Assembly (NCBI GenBank): GCA_034509735.1
Contig: JACGWO010000012.1
Span: 5,764,367-5,828,366, forward strand
Reading direction: 5' to 3'
From: Sesamum alatum
Taxonomy: Eukaryota > Streptophyta > Magnoliopsida > Lamiales > Pedaliaceae
DNA: 64,000 nt
Below are positions 1-11,481 of the stretch, in pieces (position 1 is the stretch's first letter; every line of letters begins with the position of its first letter). Made by a program: the position numbers and the translations under genes. A model generated the notes under the pieces. It did no database searches, was not told the origin of the DNA, and saw only the letters and a list, made by a program, of their open reading frames with translations.

Positions 1-219
1 TTTAAATAATGTATACTAACCACAATTGAAGTCACTAAACTGCAAAATATAGTTCTTAACAAAAACCTATCACCAAACTGAAATATCCACATTACACCAA
101 AGTCCTCCAAAACCATAAAAATTTAATTAAGGTCAAGCAACAACCAGTTTCTACAAAAACATCACGCAGTTCAATATAATCAAAATATTCACATCCTATG
201 TCCAAAAGCACCGCTAATA

Positions 220-1252
220 TCAAACAGACCCATCGAGCATCATATGGATAAATTCAACCTTCTCATCATCAGGAAGGCTAAAAAACAAGTCCAATGACTT
301 AGTATCACTCACCAGTTTCTTTGTAACGAATAATTTTTCTCTAACTTTGAGGGGACCAACTTTGCATATAGCTTCATAAACTTTCTTCCGTGCCTCTGAT
401 GCATCAAACTCAAAGCCCATGCGTTTTGACATCATCTCTAGCCTCAAATCAGCCCTGTCAACAAATCTGTCGATTGATTCTATGTAGCAGCATCCAAATA
501 AGTCAGGTTCTTCTTCCGTTTCTTGAGCAAAATGTTCTTACAGGAGCTCTCATCATTCTGCATAGTTGTATCTGTGGGCATGAAAGACGATGTCAGTAAA
601 GAAAATATTGTTACTTGGCGAGTCCATGGTTGGGATGAAGTATTCTGGCATTTTGCATTTATCAGCATTCGGTGATGGTTGTGTTACATCACCAATGTCT
701 TCAGCAAACTCCCCCTTAGCTTTTTCTTTCCCGAACACCTCACACCACGCCGGGTAGAATGGAAATGACTTCAACCTCATATTCTTCGCAAAAGGGTCAA
801 CCTGAAAAATAGCCATATGAGGACATGTTACGATAACTAAAATGTAGCATTTTAATGATAAACTATATTTAGTAAGAAATACTAACCTTAACATACTTCT
901 CCCACACATCATCATCCACTATGACCATGTTCGTAGCATCATTCCAGCCGAACCCACTCCGTGCAAGCATGCTAACAATTGATCTGTATGTCTTCTTCCA
1001 CACATGGATCTTGAATTGAATGTGTGGATCGGCCTTGATATCAGATGATGGGAATAGCTTCACCATATCATGTTCTAGCACACCAAGATACCCAGTCCGA
1101 AAACCGTTATCGCACTTCTAGCCCTGCTTAACAATGTCTTTCAATGCAGTGATAAGACCTTCTTCCTCCCTTAGCGACCAGACACGACGGGGCAACTTGA
1201 AATCAAACATACCCCATCGCTTCTGCGGCCGAATTGTTGCTGCATCACTCAT
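220..1252 (-). pseudogene. Myb/SANT-like DNA-binding protein of PIF/Harbinger (ORF1), broken
   Basis: Read on the minus strand, an ATG at 1250-1252 opens a frame with the features of the plant Myb/SANT-like (L10-interacting MYB-like) family: RVWSLREEEGLITALKDIV, then FGWNDATNMVIVDDDVWEKYVK, then an exon (from 801 downwards) with FPFYPAWCEVFGKEKAKG. A probable intron spans 802-886 (GT donor, AG acceptor). In Harbinger elements this protein binds the termini together with the transposase. The frame is dead: a TAG at 1118-1120 lies where the family has Trp, and the frame shifts between about 480 and 670. The C-terminal piece (220-447) is intact in another frame and reads ARKKVYEAICKVGPLKVREK. 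The family assignment rests on motifs. Confidence 0.75.
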
Positions 1253-1526
1253 GGTTCTTCAACAGCTGTATAGTTTGGAAATTCATATGTATAATATTCA
1301 TAAAATAATGAAAAATCAGCAAGTATAACCAACACATTCCAATTCCACATCACAGATTCAAAATTCATTAAGCAGAGAAATTCAAGTAGCATTGAAGTGA
1401 ACAGAAACAACGTACACCAAACACCATCTAAATAGAGTGCAATTAAAATTCAAATAAGTAATGAAGAACAATCCATATCAATACAACGATTAATCAAACG
1501 CAAGACATCACCTGAGATAGAAACAT

Positions 1527-3460
1527 TTATGTTTCACAACCCCACCATTCATCAAACATTGATATTGCAAGTTCATCCCTCCACGTCAACCACATAGGAT
1601 TTCCATCAATTGTGCTTACAAACCCTGGAGGTTTAGAACCTCCTGTGTCAACACTTGTAGGGATCATGTGTTCAAGAGGATCAACGGGCATTTCCATTCT
1701 AATATAATTTTGCAATAAACAACACGCCATTATGATGCAATTATGAATTTTTATCGGGTACCACGAAGGACTTCTTAAAATACCCCATCGCATCTTCAAT
1801 AACCCAAAGGATCTCTCAATAATGTTTCTTGCAGACGTGTGCCTCTTATTGTAAAGTTCTTGATAGTTTTGTGGGCCAAAATGATTAGTTTCCCACTCCT
1901 TAAGGTGATAACGAACACCTCTATATGGAGTCAGAAAGCCATCTCCATTAGTGTAGCCATTGTCACAAAGATAGTAATTCCCTACAATAAATAAAAGGGT
2001 TAATTACACTTATACCCCCTCTGAAAATGCATAATTACACTTTCCCCCAAAGAAGTTTTGAAATTACACTTACACCCCCTCCAAAAATTCTCTGTTTACA
2101 CTTGAACCCCATCCGTTAAAGTTTGGACGAAAAATGTTCACGCCAACAAAAATAATTACAAAATTTTTCAATTTTTCCCATTATTTAACATTTTCTTGTA
2201 TATTTTTATACTTATAAGAGGATAAGTGTAATATATATACATATAGAGTGAGGCCAATATTATTATATTTTTTCCTTATAAGTACAAAATTATTACACGA
2301 GAATGTTCAACAAAAGGTAAAATTGAAAATTTATGTAATTATTTTTGTTGAAATGAACATTTTCTGTCAAAACTGTAACGAATGGAGGTCCGGTGTAAAC
2401 AGAGAATTTTCAGAGGGGGTGTAAGTGTAATTTCAAAACTTCTTTGGGGGAAAGTGTAATTATGAATTTTCAGAGGGGGTCTAAGTGTAATTAACCCTAA
2501 ATAAAATGAAAAGTTATTAAGGATTAGTTTATATACCACACAACAAAACATTTACTTAGCACAAGTGTGCCCATACCCGTAGGCACCTTCAAGTCATTCG
2601 GTCTATTTATAGTATCACATAACACCCTCGAATCAGCACTACCTTCCTATCCAGTTAAAACGTAGATAAACTTCATATCTCGATCACAAACTCCAAGCAC
2701 ATTCACAGATATGTCACCTTTTCTATTTCGATAACGCCCTTTATTTGCTTCTAGAACCTTTACATGAATATAAGTACCATCTAACGCCCCCAAACAACCC
2801 TGCTTTAACATTTGGAACACAATATACAATAATTAAAACTAAGCTAAGCAATAAGAAACAGTGATTTGCATTATAATGAAACAAAGTAATACCTTAAACC
2901 ATCGCCACCTTGGGCATGTAGTTTCTTCACTTACAGTCGTCGGAGTAGCAAGTAATATAGGTTGCAATTTCAACACAGCGTTCAACACAACATGAAAATG
3001 CTTGCTTATTGTCCGACTGCTACGGTTGAAATTGTATTTCACCACACGATTCTTTGTGTGGTGGGCAAGGATACTCAAAAAAATTGCTACTTGTTCCTTT
3101 ACCGGGACATTCCTTGTGGCTTTCAAACCCCCCAAGTTGATCAAGCAAATAACACAGTCGACAAAAAGCATCAACGCTCATACGTAGGTTATTCAAGCAT
3201 GCATCTCCACTACTAGTACCAGTTAAACACCCGAGGTTTTTCACTTGATCAAGAATTCTAGTTTTAAGACTGTAGTGTAACACTTTTGTAACTTGCCTTC
3301 TACGCTTGTGTCGGATGTAATTGTGGTATATATGGTAAGTGATATTTAAAAAATGGATACTACTGATTAGAAACTCTTGAATTGCTAAGAATATTGCTTC
3401 GTGGTCTCCGGATTCCATGCATCCTAATAGTAATCTTACGTGAGAATTGCTAATTTCCAC
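1527..3460 (-). pseudogene. PIF/Harbinger DDE transposase, broken
   Basis: Minus-strand homology falls in three exons: about 3460-2893, 2799-2556 and 1981-1527, with introns 2800-2892 and 1982-2555. The catalytic triad can be placed: first Asp in [15 protein letters not shown], second Asp in EGSADSRVL, and Glu in NIIERSFGLLKMRWG. The protein would cut and join transposon ends at TWA targets. It is disabled by a frameshift near 3125, where the frame passes from GGFESHKECP to the path KATRNVPVKEQVAIFLSIL, and by a TAG at 2648-2650 directly before EGSADSRVL, a position normally Trp. A separate MITE (1997-2497) lies wholly inside the second intron, so it could be spliced out. The true start codon is unclear: an in-frame TGA lies just upstream of 3460. 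Confidence 0.8.
1997..2497. mobile_element. MULE-like MITE with perfect 9-bp target duplication
   Basis: A 501-bp foldback unit begins GGGTTAATTACACTTA and ends with its inverse TAAGTGTAATTAACCC. The inverted arms extend about 150 bp and carry alternating tracts of the type ACACCCCCTC and GGGGGTGTAAGTG. TAAATAAAA flanks it on both sides (1988-1996 and 2498-2506), a perfect 9-bp duplication that suggests Mutator-type transposition. There is no coding capacity. Diverged relatives lie near 26963-27690 and 43575-44340. Confidence 0.85.
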
Positions 3461-4381
3461 TCAAAACATGAAACACATAGCATACATATCCAAATCAATG
3501 TACACAACGAAGTAATTGAGATGCAGACAAATTAATTCACAAACATTACACATATACATTGTATTACATTAGGCCTAACACATAACTCTCTAATGAACAC
3601 ACAGTGTACACAACTTGGAATTTAATTATACACGCAACATTCATCTGGTGCATGAGTATCCACAAGAAAATTAAGTGCAAAAAAATCAAAATGTACCCAC
3701 TGCAAGAAATCTTGTAAATTCTTACACCTAATCAACCAATGTTTTCAACAAAGGTCATGGATAAACATTTACCTCAACAGTGACTTTCAAGCTACTTCAA
3801 TCTGAGGCCGCCTCAATCCCAACTCAGCACAATGACCAAATCCCCACCAGCTACCTACAAAACATTGACAAAAGCTTTAGCACTGATTACCACATAAACA
3901 TCCAGTTTTCAATGAAACAAAAAAGACTACAGTAATATGCGATTATTCATAACCCTAAACCTTAACCTCGCCGTAAACTGAGAGTAAATTTGTGATGTGG
4001 AGTAGGGAGTGAGTGGGAAATCAACCCAACTCAAGTACATAAACATTGTCAAGGAGGGAAGCGCGAATGTTTTTACAGAGGCGGGAAGGAGTAGGAGGGA
4101 AATGAAAATGTGATTCTGGAAATTTTCAACCAGAGGTTAGAAAATAAATTTCTGCTTGCCAACGAGGGGTATTTAGGACTTTTCACGTCCTACCCCTACC
4201 ACCCACTTCTGCTGGATTTCTCAATCAGACCACATGCGGTCTGATTTCGTATCGAGCCCAATTGAGGCTTGTCCCAAGCTTCTAGGATTTGGACCGGGCC
4301 GATATCAGAAAAAGGAAATGCTTTACACACTTGGATAAATGATCCAATCCAAGCTTGTACTTAAATGTAAACAGGCCCTAG

Positions 4382-4534
4382 TATTATTGTCCACTAATTC
4401 ACATTAAAATAGTGGATGATTTCTACACCTATAAAAAGGGCACCATTCTACCTTGTTCAAATATATGCACATATACAATATATCTACATGCAATTTTTCC
4501 TATAAGAGAGAGTTATACTAGTTGGAGGAAGGTG

Positions 4535-4565
<31 letters not shown>

Positions 4566-4784
4566 GAGCTTTGGACTCTACAACTTGTCAAGAGTGTGTT
4601 AGAGCCATAAGACGTTGTCGGGCTATTGTATCCTGGAGGGGACAAGTCAAGAGTGATACTGCTGGACCAGTGAGAATATTTTGTTGCAGTGGGCTTGAAT
4701 CTCTTTAAAGAGAGCGAGAGATCTGCGCCTCAGCCTGAAGATATTTTTGTATCTTTTTCAATTGTAATTGTTATTTCTACAACA
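4382..4784 (+). repeat. Left LTR of the copia element, 5' part displaced
   Basis: This segment aligns with 9321-9706 of the right LTR from TATTATTGTCC through the terminal ACAACA. The two differ mainly in the length of a poly-T tract (about 4531-4554 against 9473-9491), in a GT repeat after it, and in a small insertion near 9557. The missing LTR start is explained by the Harbinger insertion that ends at 4378. Confidence 0.88.
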
Positions 4785-4801
4785 ATCTTAAGGAGATTCA
4801 A

Positions 4802-5675
4802 ATGGCTACAATTGAAAAACCAGCGGATGTCGGTGTAGGAGATCTCAACAAGCCCTTTCGGTTCAATGGTACCCATTTCAAGAGATGGAAGGGTAAAGTA
4901 CTTTTTTGCCTAAGTCTTCTCAAGGTCTCTTATATTCTCACTAAAAAAAACCCGAGCAAGATCGATGATACTAGCATGAATGATGATGAGTATGCTATCC
5001 ACCAAGAGAAAGTGGAGAACTACACCAACGATGCATTCAAATATCGGTATTATCTCCTCAACTGTCTATCTGATAATATTTATGATTATTATGATAGAAC
5101 ATACTCTACTGCAAAGAAAATTTGGAAAGCATTACAGAGTAAGTATGATACCGAAGAGGCAGGTGCGAAAAAAATATGTTGCTAGCAGATTTTTTCGATT
5201 CCAAATGGTGGATAACAAATCAGTGACGGACCAAGCTCAAGATTTTATCATGATTGTTGGAGAGCTCAAGTCGGAGGATATCAAAATTGGAGATAACCTC
5301 ATTGTTTGTGGCATCATTGACAAACCTCCACCTTCATGGAAGGAATTTCAGAAAACCATGCGCCACAAACAACAGGAAACTACTCTTGAAACATTGATAA
5401 TGCGAATTTGCATGGAAGAAGAAGCAAGGGGCCAAGATGCACTAATGCAGTCACCGGAGAGCAGTGCACAACCGATCTCAACAAAGGTAAATTTAATTTC
5501 ATCAAATAATGTTGCACCGAACTCTTACAAAAATACCTATTTGAAGCCAAGAAAGAAGTTTTTCAAGAAAATTTATGCTAAATTTCCCAAGAATAATGGG
5601 AACAACCAAGCACAAGAACAAAATCCAAGAGCATGTTATGTCTGTGGCAAGAGTGGGCATATTGCTCGATTTTGA
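4802..5675 (+). pseudogene. copia gag, frameshifted, zinc knuckle cut by a stop
   Basis: ATG at 4802, 17 bases after the LTR, opens a UBN2/gag-type polypeptide ([17 protein letters not shown], then [18 protein letters not shown]). The frame shifts near 5167 and continues as ...[21 protein letters not shown]..., with the LSSHGI-type gag helices replaced by [19 protein letters not shown]. At the C-terminus a CCHC knuckle, [13 protein letters not shown], stops at TGA (5673-5675) exactly where the last Cys is expected. The basic stretch KYRKR follows the stop in frame. It would form the particle and package RNA in the cytoplasm if intact. Confidence 0.82.
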
Positions 5676-5729
5676 AAATATAGAAAACGTGAGCCTGCTC
5701 CGCAAGCTAACGTAGTTGATGAGCCATTT

Positions 5730-8500
5730 GTGGCAATGATAACAGACATACACATGGTTGACAGTGTTGATGGGTGGTGGGCGGACTCTGGTGCAAACCG
5801 CCATGTTTGTTATGAGAAAAATTGGTTCAAAGTGTATAGTCCATTTGACGAGCCAATAACTATTATGCTTGGCGATTCTCATACCACCCAAGTACTTGGA
5901 ATTGGAGAAGTTGAGTTGAAATTTACCTCAGGAAAGGTATTGACCTTGAAGGATGTGCTATATACACCTTCCATGAGGAAAAATTTGATGTCTAGTTTTC
6001 TACTCAACAAGGCTGGCTTCAAGCAGATTATGGAATTTGATCAATATGTAATTACGGAAAGAGGTGTTTTTGTGGGTAAGGGGTATGCATGTGATGGGAT
6101 GTTCAAATTGAATGTTGAGATGAATAAAGTGTCTTCTACTTCTGTTTACATGCTCTCTTCGACTAATTTTTGGCATGCTCGTTTATGTCATATTAATAAT
6201 CGTTATGTGGGAATCATGAGTAATTTAGGATTAATTCCAATGATTAAAAAGGATTTTGAGAAATGTGAATTTTGTAGTAAATCCAAGATCACTAAAAGGC
6301 CTCATCCAAGTGTTGAAAGAAAAACCGAATTGTTAGAATTAATACATTCTGAAATTTGTGAACTTGGAGGAGTTTTAACTCGTGGAGGAAATCGTTATTT
6401 TATCACTTTTATTGATGATTTTTCTAAATATACATATGTTTATTTGATGAAAAATAAAAGTGATGCTTTTGAGAAGTTTAAAGATTATCTCCATGAAGTT
6501 GAAAATCATTTCGGTAAGAAAATAAAGAGAATTAGAAGTGATAGAGACCAAGAATATGAGTCAAATAAGTTTAATTCTTTGTTAAACCATTGGGAATAAT
6601 TCATGAAGTTACTTCACCATATTCTCCTGCATCTAATGGTGTAGCTGAAAGAAAAAATAGAACGTTGGTTGATTTAACAAATGTCATGCTTATTGAATCT
6701 TATGCACCTTCAAATCTTTGGGGTGAAGCTATATTAACGGTTTGTTATGTGTTGAATAGGGTGCAACATAAAAGAACAAAATTAACACCTTTTGAGGTGT
6801 GGAGAGGTTATAAGTTTCCATTTAATTCTAAAAATAGTGGGAGTCAAAATATTGAAAAAAATATTTTATCTTCACCTAGCTCTTCCACTTCAGTTTTAGA
6901 AAATAAAGACAATATTTTTGCACTAAGAAGAAGTAAAAGAGCTAGAGTAGAAAAAGATTTTGGTCCTGATTTTTATGTTTTCAATATTGAAAATGACCCT
7001 CTTACTTTGAAAGAAGCTTTTTCATCATCTGATGCTATTTTTTGGAAAGAGGATGTGAATGATGAGATAGAGTTTCTAATTTCTAATAAAACTTGGAAAT
7101 TAGTAGATTTACCACTGGGTTGTAAGACGATTGGGTGCAAATGGGTCCTCAGAAAAAAGTTAAAACCGGATGGTTCAATTGACAAATTTAAAGCTAGACT
7201 AGTTGCTAAAGGTCAAGCAACTTGAAGGTCTAGAGTTTTTTTATACATATTCTCCGGTAACACGAGTTACATCCATTAGACTTTTAATTGCCATTGCTGC
7301 AATATTTGATTTGCATATCCATCAAATAGATGTAAAAACTGCATTTTTGAATGGGACTTAAATGAAGAAATTTATATGGACCAAACCGAGGGTTTTGTGG
7401 AAGCAGGCCAAGAAAGCAAGGTGTGTAAATTAACTAAATTCTTGTATGACTTAAAATAGGCACTGAAGTAGTGGCATGAAAAATTTGATTCCTGCATGAT
7501 TGAGAATGATTTTAAACCAAATGAGTGTGATAAGTGTATCTATCATAAGTCTTGGAATAATTCACATGTGATTGTTTGCCTCTATGTGGATGATTTGTTG
7601 ATCTTTGCATCTACTTTGCATGTTATTAAAGAGAGAAAAAATATGCTTAGTAGTCAGTTTGATATGAAAGATCTTGGTGAGGCAAAATTTATTTTGGGTA
7701 TGAAAATTACCAAAACATGTGATGGAATTATTCTTGACCAGTCGCATTACATTGATAAAATATTGAGAAACTACAATTTTATTGATTGTAAGCATGTTAC
7801 AACTCCTTTTGATCCGAGTGTTCACTTATAACCTGTTAAAAATGATGATGATGTGATAAATCAAAAGGAGAATGCAAGCTTAATTGGAAGCTTGAGATAT
7901 GCGACTGATTACACTCGGCCTGATATTGCATATGTTGTAGGAGTACTTAGCAGGTTTACAAGCAAACCAGGTATTTAACATGGGCATGCCATAACAAGAG
8001 TTATGAGATATTTACTTGGTACAAAAAACTATGGCTTGTTTTATAAAAAATATCCTACTGTACTTGAAGGCTTTTCAAATGCAGATTGGAACACCTTATC
8101 AGGTGATTCATGTTCTACCACTGAGTATATTTTCATTTTGGTGGTGGTGCTATTTGTTGGAAGTCTAAAAAGCAAACAATTATTGCTAACTCTACATGGA
8201 GGCTGAGCTTATTGCTTTAGCTTCAGCTAGTGAGGGAGAAAATTGGTTGAGAGATTTATCGTTTCAAATACCTTACTTTGAAAAACCAATTGCTCCAATT
8301 TTAATTTGTTGTGACAACACCGCTGCAATTGGTAGAGTACAAAACCGTTACTATACGGCAAATCCAGACCTATAAGAAGAAAACACAGTACTGTGAGATC
8401 ATATTTGATAAGTGGTAATATCAATGTTGATTATGTTAAATCTTGTGATAATCTTGCAGATCCATTAACCAAGGCCTTGGCAAGAGAAAGGGCCTGGAAC
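5730..8500 (+). pseudogene. copia pol polyprotein remnant (protease, integrase, RT, RNase H)
   Basis: Domains in order: aspartic protease with the DSGAN motif (about 5778); GAG-pre-integrase HARLCHINN with CEFC zinc ligands (6170-6290); integrase core, whose first catalytic Asp is replaced by Glu (HSEIC, codon 6351-6353), while the Asp of RSDRDQEYE and the Glu of SNGVAERKNR remain. The frame breaks at 6597. After the integrase the sequence jumps from FEVWRGYKFPF to a spacer and the RT start (WKLVDLPLGCKTIGCKWVLRKK), so the integrase C-terminus is mostly deleted. RT continues through several breaks; YVDDLLIF is intact at about 7586. RNase H traces run to about 8500 (YLLGTKNYGLFYK, then ADPLTKAL). 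The gene order integrase before RT identifies copia. Confidence 0.85.
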
Positions 8501-9101
8501 ACATCGAGGGGAAGGGGATTAAAGCCAATACAATCATAAGTCATATATGAGGAAACCCAACCTGGGGACTAGAGATCCTATAACCAGGTTCAATGGGAAA
8601 AACGTATCATATGATGACTTGATTTGAAATGCACTATCTTTTTTTTTTCATCCTTATGATGTGAGTGCATTTATCCTGTAACGATTTGTGCAGGTTGAGT
8701 TTATTAACTCTTAATGAAAGTTTGTAGCTCGAATGAGTGGGGTGTTAGAGTTACAAGAGCACCCTTAACATATTTCACCTATATGAGTGTGGAGGTAGGC
8801 CGCTTCCTATGAGAATTGGGTTTATTCTCAAAAACACTCATGAAAACCGGGATGACACAGGGCCGTAATGTGCTGGCTATTAAAGCTCATATTAACACTT
8901 TGATTGTTATGTGTGTGCAATGATACTTTATTTCCCTTAAGAAGTCATAGTTCAAGTCTGAGACCACTACTGTTTCTAGAGTAGAGGTTACTGTTTCACT
9001 AAGTGGAGGTTCAATGCAGAGCACACCTTCATTATGCATAATAGTCTCCCTTCAGCTAGTATGCTCTCTATAATTTTTTAATATTAAAATGAGTGGGGGA
9101 T

Positions 9102-9706
9102 TGTTGGTATATATTACATATATATATTGCATTTTAATATTAAATTTATAACATGTGCCCTTTCATTTTCTCTCCATTGATATTGAGGTTAGTGGGTGTT
9201 TAATACATTAATAGTTTGTAATATTTCTCTTCATTACATCATCCCACTACCACACCATATTCATACCACTTTATACCCACGTTTGAGCAATTTATCCCCA
9301 CTATCTATTGTAACCTATAATATTATTGTCCACTAATTTACATTAAAATAGTGGATGATTTCTACACTTATAAAAAGGGCACCATTCTACCTTGTTCAAA
9401 TATATGCACATATACAATATTTCTACATGCAATTTTTCTTATAAGAGAGAGTTATACTAGTTGAAGGAAGGTGTTTTTTTTTTTTTTTTTTGTGGAGCTT
9501 TGGACTCTACAACTTGTCCAGAGTGTGTTAGAGTCATACGACGTTGTCGGGTTGTTGTACTTGTATCCTGGAGGGGACAAGTCAAAAGTGATACTGCTGG
9601 ACCAGTGAGAATATTTTGTTGTAGTGGGCTTGAATCTCCTCAAAGAGAGCGAGATATCCGTGATATTTTTGTATCTTGTTCAATTATAGTTGTTATTTCT
9701 ACAACA
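9102..9706 (+). repeat. Right LTR of the copia element
   Basis: A 605-bp repeat, TGTTGG...ACAACA, contains a plausible TATA region (CTTATAAAAAGG near 9367) and is preceded by a purine-rich tract. It is the complete reference for the interrupted left LTR. DNA after 9706 is receptor-kinase pseudogene flank. Confidence 0.88.
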
Positions 9707-10155
9707 AGAACATTATCAAGGGAAAACACGTCTTATTTATAACGAAAAATGCCCATTTTCCATAACAATCTTTCTTCTTATATGTTGTCCTAGAAAGTAC
9801 AATTATTTTTGGTGCATATTGTGAAATGAAAGTGCAGTAGGGATATAAGAAGTCATACCAAGAGGAATATAGCCACTGTAAAATATTTTCATCCAAAAGA
9901 ATATTACTCGGTTTCAAATTGCCATGAACAATTGTCGAGTCTGTACCAAAATGCAGGTACTCAAGCAGATGCAATATCAATAGCAATGTCGAGTCTTTGA
10001 ATTGTGCTAAGGTTTCTGCTTTCGTCATCTGAAGTTTGGTGCAGCCACTTATCCAAGATCACTCAGAAATCTTGGAATTGGCCCTGATAAGTTATTTTGT
10101 GAGAGATCCAAATCCTGCAAACCCCTCAAAGCACTTTATGCATCGGGTATCTCTC

Positions 10156-10502
10156 TGCAACCAGCCAGAAAATTAGACATAAAAAACGTAATAAGGGATG
10201 GGGCGCTCTTGTTAGTAAAAGCACGCCTTCGAAATCGTTAATGTTAGTTGATGGTAGCAGCGGCAATAAATCGCGCTTTAGCAACAACGCGTTAACAGTT
10301 ACAGGGGAAGGAACCCAATCGCAATGTATAAATACAATTCTGTAGCCACAAGGAGGGATAGCGCCATTTTCTGGTAAGTTCTTCTCTAAAACTCTGTTTC
10401 TGTTAACCTTGGCAAGGGGAAATTGCACCAGGACTGATTCTGATTCTCGGTCCTCTGAGTTTCTCTCTGGTTTTCTCAGCTCAATTGTTTCAGTTGGTAC
10501 CA
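10156..10502 (+). repeat. 5' LTR of the chromovirus
   Basis: A 347-bp LTR, TGCAACC...GGTACCA. A TATAAATA box lies at about 10327. It is nearly identical to 14968-15317 apart from scattered substitutions and small indels. Confidence 0.93.
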
Positions 10503-10505
10503 ATT

Positions 10506-10517
10506 TGGTATCAGAGC
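10506..10517 (+). other. Primer-binding site, initiator tRNA-Met type
   Basis: TGGTATCAGAGC lies three bases after the 5' LTR and is the standard complement of the 3' end of plant initiator tRNA-Met used by most plant LTR retrotransposons. Confidence 0.92.
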
Positions 10518-10557
10518 CAGGTTGATTCTCAAGGGAGTCAACTTGGCTGAATTGGTG

Positions 10558-11475
10558 ATGGCAGAAGAGACGCGAGTAGTCGAGTTGCGCAAGGATGTCG
10601 AAGGCCTCAGGGAACAGGTGCACGCGAGTTCTGAACGTGCGGAGAACTCTATTGAGGAGTTGAGGGAGATGTGAGGAGTTGAGGGAGATGATTGCAGCGA
10701 TGGCTGCTGTAATGACTAATAACTCTCACAACAACAACGGTCATGGTCACGCGGGGGAGGTCGGTGGGGAATCACAGGTTAATCGAGGCCAATATGCTGG
10801 GGGAAATGGTTATCATGTACCTACTAAGTGTTCGCAAGTGGAATTTCTGATATTCAGCGAAGAGGACTTGCGAGGATGGATCTACAGATGCGAACAATTT
10901 TTTGAAGTTGACGAGACGCCATTTGATGCTAAGGTAAAGCTGGCCGCTGTGCATATGGAAGGTAAAGCTCTTCAGTGGCACCAGGTTTACATGAAATCAC
11001 GATTAACGAGAGAGGCACCGCGTTGGAAGGAATATGTACGTGCCTTGAACGATCAGTAAGTTGCTTTCTCAGTGGACTGAAGGATGAAATTACACTTCAA
11101 GTTCGGATGTTTAAACCTAAAACGATGCAGAAAGTAATAAGCTTAGCGAGGTTGCAGGAACAAGCATTCAAACTGAGTAGTAGCAGCAGAAATTCCTCCA
11201 GCCTAAACAACCATAAATCATTCTCACATTTCAGCAGACCGCTCGCAGTTACTCCACCACCGAAACCACCTGTACCTAACCCTTCCACTTCATACACTTC
11301 CAACCGCTTCACACAGATACCAGCTCATAGGATCGCCAACCCAAATCACAAACCGATACTGCAATCTAGAAGAATGAGCCCTCAGGAGATGGATGAGAAG
11401 AGATCGAAAGGGTGATGCTACTGGTGTGATGACAAGTATACTCCTAGTCATCAATGCAGCAAGAGGAAACATATA
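10558..11475 (+). pseudogene. Chromovirus gag with zinc knuckle, broken
   Basis: A start at 10558 gives a coiled-coil-like N-terminus (VVELRKDVEGLREQVHASS). A 19-bp tandem duplication (10653-10671 and 10672-10690) shifts the frame. The retrotransposon gag domain follows (DLRGWIYRCEQFFEVDETP, then VKLAAVHMEGKALQWHQ), then another break near 11058 and LSGLKDEITLQVRMFKP. A TGA at 11413-11415 precedes the CCHC-type knuckle CYWCDDKYTPSHQC. Gag would assemble particles. Confidence 0.82.
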
Positions 11476-11481
11476 TACATC

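Larger units (their letters stand above)
1..4378 (-). mobile_element. PIF/Harbinger DNA transposon, left end outside the window
   Basis: The stretch carries the two genes expected of a plant PIF/Harbinger element, both on the minus strand: a Myb/SANT-like protein (220-1252) and a DDE transposase (1527-3460). The right terminus reads ...TAAACAGGCCC and ends at 4378, which as a reverse complement gives the GGGCCTGTTTA start typical of this superfamily. The next three bases, TAG (4379-4381), align with TAA (9318-9320) in the intact right LTR of the copia element, so the transposon sits in the left copia LTR at a TAA-type target, the target this superfamily prefers. The other terminus lies left of base 1. 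Both genes are broken, so the copy is not autonomous. Bases 3461-4378 are non-coding subterminal DNA with no gene that I can see. Confidence 0.8.
4382..9706 (+). mobile_element. Ty1/copia LTR retrotransposon, defective
   Basis: Two similar LTRs bracket gag and pol remnants in the same orientation. The right LTR (9102-9706) starts TGTTGG and ends ACAACA and follows a purine tract (about 9087-9101). The left LTR is visible only from 4382, because a Harbinger element is inserted at that point; the first 219 bp should lie beyond the left edge of the window. Gag is broken near 5167 and by a stop at 5673-5675. Pol contains a protease ([10 protein letters not shown]), a GAG-pre-integrase and integrase, and a reverse transcriptase with an intact YVDD, but it has frame breaks, stops and a deletion of the integrase C-terminus. 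No primer-binding site of the initiator tRNA type is obvious after the left LTR. Confidence 0.9.
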
